Below are positions 16,033 through 23,395 of a DNA stretch of 26,865 nt, piece after piece. The position numbers and the translations under genes are program-made. Location: assembly GCF_014647435.1 (NCBI RefSeq), contig NZ_BMPE01000032.1:1-26865 (forward strand), read 5' to 3'. Under the pieces are notes generated by a model. It saw only the letters and a list, made by a program, of their open reading frames with translations. It was not told where the DNA came from and ran no database searches. The stretch is from Deinococcus radiotolerans. GTDB taxonomy: Bacteria > Deinococcota > Deinococci > Deinococcales > Deinococcaceae. Within the stretch, counting starts at the first letter, position 1; every line of letters begins with the position of its first letter.

Positions 16033-16851
16033 TCAGCCTGGCTTGCGGGCCAGGTACATGTGCCGGGAGAGCCGCCGCTCGGCCGTCAAGGTATGCACGC
16101 ACCACAGGAAGTCCTGCAGCCCCGCAAACTGCGTCTCGTCCTCGGTCGCCAGCAGCGCCTCACGGTGCGTGGCGCGCGCGTCATGCCAGCGCCGCGCAAT
16201 CTCCGCTGCTGCTGACGTCAGATCCTCCCACGCCACGAGGTCGAAACCAGCCTGGGCGATCAGGCGTTCATTCTCACCGGGTGGCACGTAAACGTACGTG
16301 CCAATCGAGGACCGCCGGGCTATCTCGGCGTGCGACACCAGACCCGTCAGCACCATCGCGTCGGTGTACAGCATCATGCCGCCCGGGCGCAGCACCCGGA
16401 ACCACTCCGCGAGCAGCTCCGTGCGGCCTGGGATGTGGCACACGGCGTCATTGCAGATCACGGCGTCAAACGTGTCCGGGTCAAACGGGAGGCCCTCGCC
16501 AGCGTCAATCACCTGGAACTGCGCGAGGTGACTCAGCTGCCGCTGCGTGGCTTGGTCCTGCGCGGTGCGGACGCCGAAAGCGTTGACGTCCAGGCCCGTG
16601 ATGGTGCAGCCTACCGTGGCGGCCAGGTGGAGGGCCGGGCCGCCTGAACCGCACCCCACTTCCAGCACGTGGGCGGACGCCGTGAGGCCCAGCAGCGTGC
16701 TGAAGTGCTGGAGTTCCGCTGCGGTCATCCAGCCGGTCTGTCCCAGATCATCGCCGTACGTGGCGGCGCGCACCGCCTGCTGGGCATCCGTGGCGTACTG
16801 GCTGTAGGACGTGTTGTACAGATCGACGGGGGCCGAAGCGTCTGATGTCAT
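16033..16851 (-). CDS. Class I SAM-dependent methyltransferase
   Basis: A 272-residue class I methyltransferase. Motif I is VLEVGCGSGG (residues 62-71), followed by the acidic strand end in TGLDVNAFG. The motif with DAVICNDAVCHIP precedes VLRPGGMMLYTD, the usual post-motif loop. The overall pattern (N-terminal YNTSYSQYATD helix, then a Rossmann domain, then a variable C-terminal half) resembles the sarcosine/dimethylglycine and UbiE-like small-molecule methyltransferases. The substrate cannot be read from the sequence. The start at 16851 has AGGAG four bases upstream; a further in-frame start would add 31 residues without homologous character. It has no operon partner. Confidence 0.85.
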   Translation of the reverse strand: MTSDASAPVDLYNTSYSQYATDAQQAVRAATYGDDLGQTGWMTAAELQHFSTLLGLTASAHVLEVGCGSGGPALHLAATVGCTITGLDVNAFGVRTAQDQATQRQLSHLAQFQVIDAGEGLPFDPDTFDAVICNDAVCHIPGRTELLAEWFRVLRPGGMMLYTDAMVLTGLVSHAEIARRSSIGTYVYVPPGENERLIAQAGFDLVAWEDLTSAAAEIARRWHDARATHREALLATEDETQFAGLQDFLWCVHTLTAERRLSRHMYLARKPG

Positions 16852-17364
16852 GGGTCTCCTGAAGGGGGAATTGCAGGCGGGCTGAACGGCGTCCCTGATG
16901 AGGACTGCTGCCGTATTGACGTGAGGTGCAGGGCCTGCCAGCAACGAGAGGCTTTAGGCGCCTCACCCTTCGGTGAACGCGGTGCATAGTCAGGCAATAG
17001 CGGGGCAGGGTGGCAGGTGGATGGTGGTGGAGACGACCAGTGAGGTCAGGGGGCTTTTCAGGGCGCAGAGGGAATCTCGTTCTTCAGGCAGCGCTGCCGC
17101 GTGCATAAGCGCAGACCCGGCATCTGAGATGCCTGAGTCTGCACCGGTGACCGTCAATCCGCCGTCAATCTGATCCAGACCCAGCTTCATGTAAGGGGCT
17201 TGCGCACCACCCGCCCCTGGCGATCTCGCTGAACGCGGCCGCGGACCTGGTCCGATCAGTGATGGCGGGCCGACACAGCACTCAGCAGGGAGCGCCCTGA
17301 AGGCAGATGGGCGACGTGCTCCACAGCGGCTGAGGGCGTAAGGTCTTTGGACCCCTCGGCGCGC
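16852..17364. other. Intergenic region, with one doubtful 66-residue frame
   Basis: No clear gene is present. A minus-strand frame (16990-17190) would begin MKLGLDQIDGGLTVTGADSG. It has no ribosome-binding site and no known family, so I do not call it, although its composition is not obviously random. No terminator with a T tract is seen after the efflux pump gene. Confidence 0.4.
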
Positions 17365-18588
17365 TCACGCCGTTTCTCCTTGAGGTGCGGGCCCTGAACG
17401 GCTGGCCAGGAAGATCACGAGGCCAGCCACAAAGCACACGGCACCGGCGAAGAAGGCCACACCCGGCAGGTGCATGGGCGCGTCCGAGGCGGCGAAGGAC
17501 GAGAACAGCGCGGTCGACAGGAGCGGTCCGGCAATGGCGCAGAGCGAGCCCACGCCACTCAGGGCGCCCTGCACAGCCCCCTGGGCCTCTGGGGGTGTCC
17601 GGCCCGCAATGAGCGCCTGAAGAGCCGGGGCGGCGATGCCGGCCAGCGCCCCAATGGGCATCGTGGCATACACCATCCACGCCGACGACGACAATCCGTA
17701 GGCCACGTACCCCAACACGCCCAGAACGATTCCCAGGGTCACCGTGCGCTCGGTGCCGAGTCGCGCCAGGACGCGCGGCAACAGGGCAACCTGCACGAAG
17801 GCGCTGACCACGCCCGCCACCGCGAGGGAGACACCGTTGGTGCCGGTCGTCCAGCCGTACCGGAGCGTGCCGTGCAGCACCCAGGTACTCGTCAGGAACT
17901 GCTGAGCGAGGTTCATGCAGGTGATCACCGCCGCAAGCACCGGGAGGCCCGGGAAGTGCCCCAGCACGCTGAGCGCACGCAACGGGACGAAGCTGGAGAG
18001 CGCCACCGGCGCCTGGTTGCGCGGTCGCGATTCAGGCAGCACCACAAGGCCATACACAAAGTTGAGCAGCGCGAGTGCGGCGGCCACTCCGTACGGCAGG
18101 CGAAGGCCGTACTGTCCCAGCAGTCCGCCGAGGGCCGGCCCAACGATGAGTCCGAGGCCGAACGCTGCGCCGGCAAGCCCGAAGTTTCGCGCGCGGGTCT
18201 GGGGCGTACTGACGTCCGCGATGTAGGCGTTGGCCACCCCAATCGTAGCGCCCCCGATGCCGCCGAGGGCTCGCGCGAGGAACAGCCAGGCGAGCGACGG
18301 CGCCAGCGCGGCCAGGCCGTAGGAGGCGGCCGTGAGCAGGGTGCTGGCGAGCAGCACCGGTCGGCGGCCCAGACGGTCCGACAGCGTGCCCAGCACGGGG
18401 GCCGTCAGCAGTTGCGCCAGCGAGAACATAGCGATGAGGAATCCGAGATTATGCGCAGCGAGAAGGGGATTGCCGGTCAGCTGGGTCACCAGTTGCGGGC
18501 CCACGGGGATGACGACGCCAAAGCCGATCAGGTCAATCAGGAGCGTCACGAAAATGAAGGGGAGGCCCGGCGAACGGGGAGTGGTCAT
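17365..18588 (-). CDS. MFS drug efflux transporter of the TCR/Tet type
   Basis: A 407-residue MFS transporter with about 12 hydrophobic segments. The N-terminus FIFVTLLIDLIGFGVVIPV, with Asp19 in helix 1, and the loop motif GTLSDRLGRRPVLL (residues 67-80) are typical of the Tet/Bmr-like 12-helix drug:proton antiporters. Further marks are LGGIGGATIGVANAYIAD (motif C region) and FGLGLIVGPALGG. The start ATG 18588 has a strong GGAGG six bases upstream, whereas the in-frame extension upstream is low-complexity and lacks any membrane segment. The substrate is unknown; 'Tet' is a family label, not a demonstrated resistance. A strong promoter with operator-like palindromes lies 650 bases upstream and may be its original or current control region. 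Confidence 0.87.
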   Translation of the reverse strand: MTTPRSPGLPFIFVTLLIDLIGFGVVIPVGPQLVTQLTGNPLLAAHNLGFLIAMFSLAQLLTAPVLGTLSDRLGRRPVLLASTLLTAASYGLAALAPSLAWLFLARALGGIGGATIGVANAYIADVSTPQTRARNFGLAGAAFGLGLIVGPALGGLLGQYGLRLPYGVAAALALLNFVYGLVVLPESRPRNQAPVALSSFVPLRALSVLGHFPGLPVLAAVITCMNLAQQFLTSTWVLHGTLRYGWTTGTNGVSLAVAGVVSAFVQVALLPRVLARLGTERTVTLGIVLGVLGYVAYGLSSSAWMVYATMPIGALAGIAAPALQALIAGRTPPEAQGAVQGALSGVGSLCAIAGPLLSTALFSSFAASDAPMHLPGVAFFAGAVCFVAGLVIFLASRSGPAPQGETA

Positions 18589-18961
18589 ATAACCTCCAGA
18601 AGTAAGGTGGAAGCGGGTGTGCCACGTTGAACCGACGCAACGTGGAGTAGGGGCAGACCAGGCCGCCCGGAGTGTTAGACGGCGGTCAGGGGATGGGCGG
18701 GTGATTGACCTCCTCGCAGGCAGGGTCTGCGCGGTGGAACGCGTGGGCGGAAACATCCCCGGGCCCGTGTTGGCAGGTGGTCCGGTCGACTGCGTGCAGC
18801 GCGCGGGCTGCGTCCTGAACGCTGGAGAGATCGCCGGCCACCACGGACGTGAAATGTCCGCTGTCGGCTGAGCGCCGAGGAGACGTTCGCATTCAGGGTG
18901 GCGTGGACGCACCTCATTCATGAGGCGTCGCAGGCTGGCCGACGCGCCGCTGGGGTGTGCT
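18589..18961. other. Spacer between the remnant gene and the efflux pump
   Basis: No intact gene. A 68-residue minus-strand frame (18686-18892) contains VVAGDLSSVQDAARAL, which resembles a dehydrogenase strand-helix. It sits on the wrong side of the VFAVN-like piece to belong to one intact protein. It may be debris of a rearranged gene. Confidence 0.3.
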
Positions 18962-19174
18962 TCAGCTACCTCGGTGGTGGGAGGGGGACCTTTCGGGAAC
19001 TGACACGAAGTGTGGGGTGTCCCCTTCCAGCAGGCTTCTGAGTGAGGTGAGCACGGGCAATCCCGGCGCCAAATTCACCGCGAAGACCCAGATTGACCGG
19101 GTGCCTGTATGGGCGTAGAAGATGATGAAGGTCGGGGCGAAGGTCGTCAGCTGTGCTCGGATGGCGAACAGTGG
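18962..19174 (-). pseudogene. Remnant of an unidentified coding sequence
   Basis: A 71-codon minus-strand frame without a usable start contains FAPTFIIFYAHTG and WVFAVNLAPGLPVLTSL before TGA at 18962-18964. Its high GC in third positions and hydrophobic-core composition look like real protein. VFAVNLAP resembles the NxxVN segment of short-chain dehydrogenases, but no other part of that fold is in the right order, so I do not assign it. It lies directly downstream of the strong leftward promoter, as the first gene of that transcript once would have. Confidence 0.35.
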
Positions 19175-19184
19175 TCAGTGGTAC

Positions 19185-19221
19185 GGGAGTGAGCCGCCAC
19201 GTGTCCTAGCGGCTCACTCCC
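19185..19221. repeat. 13-base perfect inverted repeat in the transcript leader
   Basis: GGGAGTGAGCCGC (19185-19197) and its exact complement (19209-19221) flank an 11-base loop. For the leftward transcript expected to start near 19227, this hairpin would form within the first few bases of the RNA. No T tract follows on either strand, so it is not a classic terminator. It may stabilise or control the leader. Confidence 0.7.
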
Positions 19222-19232
19222 AGCCACAACCT

Positions 19233-19276
19233 AATATTACCCGGGTATAAAAGAAGTGTCAATATTACCCGGGTAT
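19233..19276. promoter_or_regulatory. Two identical palindromic operators
   Basis: The 16-base sequence AATATTACCCGGGTAT occurs twice, at 19233-19248 and 19261-19276, 28 bases apart. Each contains the perfect palindrome TACCCGGGTA (19238-19247 and 19266-19275). One copy overlaps the -10 and spacer, the other abuts and overlaps the -35. This is the layout of a dimeric repressor binding twice, most often TetR or MarR family; the family is inferred. Confidence 0.7.
19234..19262 (-). promoter_or_regulatory. Strong leftward promoter
   Basis: On the minus strand TTGACA (19257-19262) is followed by exactly 17 bases and TAATAT (19234-19239). The -35 is perfect and the -10 matches four of six positions. 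Both elements touch the flanking palindromic sites, so binding there should block RNA polymerase. Expected start of transcription is near 19227, reading towards the efflux pump gene. Confidence 0.7.
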
Positions 19277-19341
19277 TTTCATGAAAGCGTTTCAAGAGCA
19301 GGTGCGGTGCCCCCACTTGCCCAACAGCAGGGAGAGCAGAT

Positions 19342-19500
19342 GTGAAGCGGAACAGGCCGGACGCAAGGGAACAGCTTGTCGGGCCAATCTCATCGCAGAA
19401 GCCGGCCCCTCGACGGCCTCTCCCTGACCGGCACGGTGCGCCGCCTCAAACAGGTTGGCGATCTCGATTCAGGACAGACTGCGCAGGTCCTTACCGACGA
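19342..19500 (+). pseudogene. Frameshifted N-terminal remnant of a probable TetR-family regulator
   Basis: A GTG at 19342, with GGGAGAG at ideal spacing, starts MKRNRPDAREQLV, a typical TetR opening. The continuation is found in another frame at 19380-19424 as RANLIAEAGPSTAS, and then back in the first frame as GAPPQTGWRSRFRT, which resembles the TetR helix-turn-helix GVxPQTVYRRF. Two frame changes and loss of the ligand-binding domain mean it is dead. It is divergent from the promoter/operator pair about 70 bases away, the usual place for a TetR gene. Assignment is by eye from short motifs. Confidence 0.5.
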
Positions 19501-19573
19501 AAATCCTGGGCGCACGATGACTCCCTGTGCAGATGCGCCGCGCTCCCACCGGCGCATCCCCTACGCTGTGATC

Positions 19574-20365
19574 ATGCGGCTCCTGCTCGTCGGTCTGTTC
19601 ATCGCGCCTCTACTCAGTGGCTGCGGCAATCCAGGCACCCAAACGCCCCTGGTCAATCTCAGCCCTGACGAAGTGCGGCCCCACTACGTCAACGGACCAC
19701 GGCTACCCTTCCCGGACTTCACGGCCTTCACGCTCGGCGAGACGTACGCCCTGAACGGCCTCGTGGCGTCCTGGCGCGCCACCCGCCCCGTGCCGCTCTA
19801 CATGTTCAGCGCCACCGGCCAGGATGTTCCGGTCGGGGAGGTGCAGCCCGGTGGGCAGATCACGGGGACGGCACCCCTTGGAGGTGATCAGACGGTGCCA
19901 CTCCTGCAGGAGCTGGGCACGGGCAGCAGCACGGTCCCCACCGCAGTCTGCCCGGTGCATGAACTGGATGCGCTGGCGACGGTCACCCTGCAAGTCTCGA
20001 GGCAGATGCCGCACTACAAGCTGAAAGACGTCACGGTGAGCGTCACGCCCCAGACCAGCCCGGTGACAACGGTAGCGCCCATCGTGCCGGATCTCACGGC
20101 GTATGGAGTTGTCGGCTGGCCGGACGTGCGGTGGGTGTACGCGGCACAGGACGTCACGGTGCGCGGTGAGCAGCGCTGCGTCTCTGGCTACAGGCAGGGC
20201 AGCACGCGCACGTTCGCCCAGGAAAACGTACGGGTGAACTTCTCACTGACAAGGGGGTGGAATGCCCTGCTGCGCCGGTCCACCTCGTCGTACGCCGGAG
20301 AGACCTCCATCCATGACGTGGAGTGGACCACGCTGCCCCGCGAAGCAGTGGAACGCTGGCGCTGA
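19574..20365 (+). CDS. Lipoprotein of unknown function
   Basis: A 263-residue lipoprotein with the signal MRLLLVGLFIAPLLSGC (Cys17). The mature part is mostly beta-prone (VTLQVSRQMPHYKLKDVTVSV, VRWVYAAQDVTVRGEQRCVSGY) with no domain I recognise. Two cysteines, in TAVCPVHELD and EQRCVSGY, may pair. The ATG at 19574 is chosen because the signal peptide starts there; the longer in-frame extension runs back through the TetR remnant. No ribosome-binding site is visible. TACGCT ends six bases before the ATG, which fits a leaderless start, but no -35 is evident. It stands alone between convergent and divergent neighbours. Confidence 0.7.
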   Translation: MRLLLVGLFIAPLLSGCGNPGTQTPLVNLSPDEVRPHYVNGPRLPFPDFTAFTLGETYALNGLVASWRATRPVPLYMFSATGQDVPVGEVQPGGQITGTAPLGGDQTVPLLQELGTGSSTVPTAVCPVHELDALATVTLQVSRQMPHYKLKDVTVSVTPQTSPVTTVAPIVPDLTAYGVVGWPDVRWVYAAQDVTVRGEQRCVSGYRQGSTRTFAQENVRVNFSLTRGWNALLRRSTSSYAGETSIHDVEWTTLPREAVERWR

Positions 20366-20653
20366 CAGCACACCTGGGTCGAAGAAAGGCTACTGGGCCT
20401 GCGCGTCGTCTGATCTCAGCCGGGGCACTCGTCCGGCGTGTGTCGGTACGCGCCAGGGCGCCTCGTGGTCGTCACACTCGGGCGTGACCGGGCGACGCCA
20501 CCCATCGTCGTTCACCTCGTGCGGTCAGCAGACCACGCCGTCCGTCACAGCGTCCACCCCATCAGCACTGAACAACTGCGGCCTGGAAGAGCGCTTCGCA
20601 CAGCGTCAGTGACACCGCCCCTGCCGCTGCCGCCTTGCTGGTCAGACTATGCC
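20366..20653. other. Convergent intergenic region, nothing recognised
   Basis: This stretch between the lipoprotein and the solute-binding protein ends has an open plus-strand frame (RLVVVTLGRDRATPPIVVHL) that continues antisense into the binding-protein gene. It has no start site or family and is treated as chance. Confidence 0.4.
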
Positions 20654-21424
20654 TTATGGGGCGGGGCAGCGGACGTCCTGACCGAAGTAACTCTGACTGA
20701 GCTTGGCGTACGTGCCGTTGGCCATCAGGGTGGCCAGCGCCTTGTTCACGGCCTGTTGCAGATCGGTGTTGCCTTTACGCATAGCCATGCCAATCCGTTC
20801 GGGGAACACCACGTCCCCCAGCTGGAGTTTTCCGGGCATCACCTTGGCGGCGTCAATGGCATTGAACCGGTCCAGCACCATGGCGTCGGCGCGGCCGGCC
20901 AGGACCGCCTGGAGCTGGTCGTTGGTGGTGGAGAAGGTCTTGACGCCCCCAATGCCGGGCAGTTTCTGCACGTAGCCCAGGTAGGACGTGTTCACGCCCA
21001 TGGTGACCACCTTGCCCTTGAGGTCTGCCAGGGTTCGGGGTCCGCCTGGGCGGGCGACCAGCACGCCGCCGCTGCAGTAGTGGGGGGTGCTGAAGGCCAC
21101 GGCGTTCTGGCGCTGCGGCGTGATGCCGTGCGAGGCGATCACGAGGTCGTAACGGTCACGGTCCAGACCCAGCAGCAGGCTCTCGAACACCACGGTCGTC
21201 CACTGGGCCTTGACGCCGAGTTGCTTGGCGATGGCGTTGCCCAGGTCCACCTCGAAACCGCTGAGGGTCTTGTTCTTGTAGAAGTTGAACGGCGGGTAGT
21301 TGCCTTCGGTGGCCAGTCGCAGCACCCCGGACGCCTTGATCTGCGCGAGGGTGGCGGCCTGAGCTGGCGCGGCACTGAGAACGGGGACGAGGGCCAGCAG
21401 GGCGAACAGGCGGGGGGCACGCAT
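20654..21424 (-). CDS. Family-3 ABC transporter solute-binding protein
   Basis: A 256-residue periplasmic binding protein of the amino-acid (SBP_bac_3) type. The signal peptide ends near residue 23 (AAPAQA). Family marks are LRLATEGNYPPFNFY, LSGFEVDLGNAIAKQLG, YDLVIASHGITPQRQ, ADLKGKVVTMGVNTSY and the closing MANGTYAKLSQSYFG. GAGGAG precedes the ATG and it begins 26 bases after the kinase stop, so it is the third gene of the frl unit. A fructosyl-amino acid is the likely ligand from context, but the family mostly binds plain amino acids. The permease and ATPase genes are not beside it. Confidence 0.88.
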   Translation of the reverse strand: MRAPRLFALLALVPVLSAAPAQAATLAQIKASGVLRLATEGNYPPFNFYKNKTLSGFEVDLGNAIAKQLGVKAQWTTVVFESLLLGLDRDRYDLVIASHGITPQRQNAVAFSTPHYCSGGVLVARPGGPRTLADLKGKVVTMGVNTSYLGYVQKLPGIGGVKTFSTTNDQLQAVLAGRADAMVLDRFNAIDAAKVMPGKLQLGDVVFPERIGMAMRKGNTDLQQAVNKALATLMANGTYAKLSQSYFGQDVRCPAP

Positions 21425-21450
21425 GCGTTTCTCCTCAGGGGCAGGGGGGC

Positions 21451-22281
21451 TCAGGACAGGGCGGGGTGGTGGGCCGGGATGGGCACGCCGTGCCCGAAGG
21501 CGCCGTGCACGGCGCAGTTGCGTGCCGCCTCGTGGGCGCCGGCGTTCAGGGCGCCCGGCAGGTCGTGGTGGGTGGTCCAGTGGTGCAGGAACGCGGTGAT
21601 GAAGGCGTCGCCGGCGCCCAGCGTGTCGGTCACCTGGGTGGGCACGACGGACTGCTTGAACACGGTGCCGTCCAGGAGGGCCAGGGCGCCCTGCGCGCCC
21701 CGGGTGACGACCACCACGCGCGCGCCCTGCTCGGCAACGCTGCGGGCCAGGTCGAGGGCCTGCCCGGTCTCGCCCTCACCGGCCGACAGGAAGGCCACGT
21801 CCAGCAGCGGCGCGACCTGGGCCAGCCCCCCTGGCGTCCACTCGGAGGAGAAGTCGTAGGTCAGCACCCGCGCGGCCTCGCGGATGCGGGGCAGCTGGTC
21901 GTCCAGGCCGCTGTAGAGGCTGCTGTGCACCACGTCGTGGGCGGCCACGAAGGCCAGGTCGTCGTCCGTGAGGGTCCAGTTGCCCTGCACGCCGGCGTCG
22001 CTGCCCACGAAATAGCGGTCGCCTTCACGGTGCTGGATCGCACTCCAGGAGGTCTGGCCCTTGACCTGTCGGCAGCGGGTGACGTCCACCCCCTCGGCCT
22101 GGAGCGCGCGCAGGATCAGCTGCCCGGCGGCGTCACGGCCGACGCAGCCGACGTAGCTGGCTGGGTGGCCCAGACGGGCGCTGAGGGCCGCGACATTCAC
22201 GGTGTTGCCGCCCGGGTACATGACGCCCTGGCTCAGGTACACGTCCACGGTGTTGTCACCGATGCCGAGCAGGCGGGGCAC
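21451..22281 (-). CDS. frlD: Fructoselysine 6-kinase (PfkB family)
   Basis: A 276-residue PfkB-family sugar kinase. It opens LLGIGDNTVDVY, then PGGNTVNVAALSARLG (residues 23-38), and carries the closing signature DTLGAGDAF with catalytic base Asp225. The IGDNxVDxY start, GGNxVNVA, DIVHxxxx-like DVVHSSLYSG, and YDFSSEW resemble E. coli FrlD more than ribokinase or fructokinase. FrlD phosphorylates fructoselysine on C6. The chosen start is GTG 22281, one base after the FrlB stop, and gives the right N-terminus. Longer in-frame starts would lie in the FrlB gene. No ribosome-binding site is seen, so translation is probably coupled to frlB. Confidence 0.8.
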   Translation of the reverse strand: MPRLLGIGDNTVDVYLSQGVMYPGGNTVNVAALSARLGHPASYVGCVGRDAAGQLILRALQAEGVDVTRCRQVKGQTSWSAIQHREGDRYFVGSDAGVQGNWTLTDDDLAFVAAHDVVHSSLYSGLDDQLPRIREAARVLTYDFSSEWTPGGLAQVAPLLDVAFLSAGEGETGQALDLARSVAEQGARVVVVTRGAQGALALLDGTVFKQSVVPTQVTDTLGAGDAFITAFLHHWTTHHDLPGALNAGAHEAARNCAVHGAFGHGVPIPAHHPALS

Positions 22282-22282
22282 G

Positions 22283-23323
22283 TCAGTAGTCCGTGACCCA
22301 CATGTAGCGGCGGGTGTCCAGCGAGTGGTTGCGCTGGGCCGCGAGGTGCTCGGCGAAGCGGTTGAGCGCCGCCTGAAGCGCGTAGGGCGCGAACAGGGCG
22401 CGCACCTCCGGGTCAACGCCGGTCATGGGCAGGTCGCGGGCGTCGTACACCATCAGGCGGTCGGTGTACTTCTGGCAGAAGGTCAGGGCGCGCTCGGCCT
22501 GGGGGCGGCTGGGGTCCTCGCCCAGCAAGATCATCACGGGCGTCTGGGCATCCAGAATCTCAAAGGGACCGTGGAACCACTCGGCGGCCTCGAAGGGCAC
22601 GCTGTGCAGCCACTGCATTTCCATCAGCATGCACACGCCGAACACGTACGCGGTGGTGAACACAGGTCCCGAGGCGAGGTGGTACAGGGTGTGGTCATCC
22701 TTGTAGGTGTGCGCGTCGGCCTGGCCGCGAGCGTCACTGAGCTCGGCCGATTCGACGAGCACGTCCGGCAGGGCGTCCAGGGACCGCAGGACCGCGTCGT
22801 GGAGGGAGTAGCCCTGGCGGCCGTCGAGCAGCCCGGCCAAGAAGCCCTGGAGCACGATGTAGATGCCGGTGTGGGCCTGCTCGGTCTCGCCCATCAGGAA
22901 GAGGTGGTCCGCCCCCTGCGCCAGTGGTTTGTCGGCGGTGGTGGTGACCACCAGGGTGCGGCAGGGCTGGTCCCGCAGAAACTGCGCGGCCTCCACGGTT
23001 TCCTGCGTCGTGCCGGATTTGGAGGCGAGGACCACCAGGGTGCGTTCGTCGAGGCGGGGGGCCAGGGCCAGGAATTCCGCCGGGAAGTACCGTTTGACCT
23101 GAAGGTCGGTCTGCGCCTGGTCCAGCCAGTACTCCAGGCCGAGCATGACGCGGTTGGGCGCGCCGCAGGCCACGAAATAGATGCGGTCAATCTGGTGGGC
23201 GAGGTTGCGGCCCAGGTGCGCCGCGGCGTTCTTGGCCTGCAGAGCGCCCTGGAGGCTGCTGACGATCAGGTCCCGGTCAATGGGGGTCGCCTGGACGGGT
23301 GGGCGGGTGTCGGTCAGGGTCAT
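22283..23323 (-). CDS. frlB: Fructoselysine-6-phosphate deglycase (double SIS domain)
   Basis: A 346-residue protein with two SIS sugar-isomerase domains (about 45-165 and 210-330). Marks shared with FrlB are IDRIYFVACGAP, ASKSGTTQETVEAA, YHLASGP, the AEWFHGPFEI block corresponding to the GEFRHGPLEI of E. coli FrlB, LLGEDPSRPQAERAL, and the terminal RRYM...DY. FrlB splits fructoselysine 6-phosphate into lysine and glucose 6-phosphate. Glutamine-hydrolysing parts of GlmS are absent. AAGGAG lies four bases before the ATG. A paired kinase directly after it favours the Frl pathway over the PTS-linked Gfr route. The exact amino acid partner is not readable. Confidence 0.8.
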   Translation of the reverse strand: MTLTDTRPPVQATPIDRDLIVSSLQGALQAKNAAAHLGRNLAHQIDRIYFVACGAPNRVMLGLEYWLDQAQTDLQVKRYFPAEFLALAPRLDERTLVVLASKSGTTQETVEAAQFLRDQPCRTLVVTTTADKPLAQGADHLFLMGETEQAHTGIYIVLQGFLAGLLDGRQGYSLHDAVLRSLDALPDVLVESAELSDARGQADAHTYKDDHTLYHLASGPVFTTAYVFGVCMLMEMQWLHSVPFEAAEWFHGPFEILDAQTPVMILLGEDPSRPQAERALTFCQKYTDRLMVYDARDLPMTGVDPEVRALFAPYALQAALNRFAEHLAAQRNHSLDTRRYMWVTDY

Positions 23324-23340
23324 ACAGCTCCTTGGTCTAC

Positions 23341-23354
23341 TTGGTATAGACCAA
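23341..23354. promoter_or_regulatory. GntR/HutC-type operator in front of frlB
   Basis: TTGGTATAGACCAA is a palindrome of the form TTGGTnTAnACCAA, the pattern bound by HutC-subfamily GntR repressors such as NagR and DasR. An additional half site, TTGGTCTA, lies at 23332-23339. The operator covers the expected transcription start of frlB, and the regulator gene is directly upstream. Confidence 0.75.
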
Positions 23355-23382
23355 GCCTACGACTGGTCACCCGCCCAGTCAA
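23354..23382 (-). promoter_or_regulatory. frlB promoter
   Basis: On the minus strand TTGACT (23377-23382), 17 bases, then TAGGCT (23354-23359). It sits in the 72-base gap between the regulator stop and frlB start, and the operator begins at the -10. Repression by blocking initiation is the simple reading. Confidence 0.65.
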
Positions 23383-23395
23383 GTGCCGCCCAGCC

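Noticed and set aside
16990..17190. 66-residue minus-strand frame beginning MKLGLDQIDGG
   Set aside because: No ribosome-binding site, family or partner; kept only as a note in the intergenic entry.
20438..21859. 473-codon plus-strand frame
   Set aside because: Most of it is antisense to the binding protein and kinase genes, whose motifs are unambiguous.
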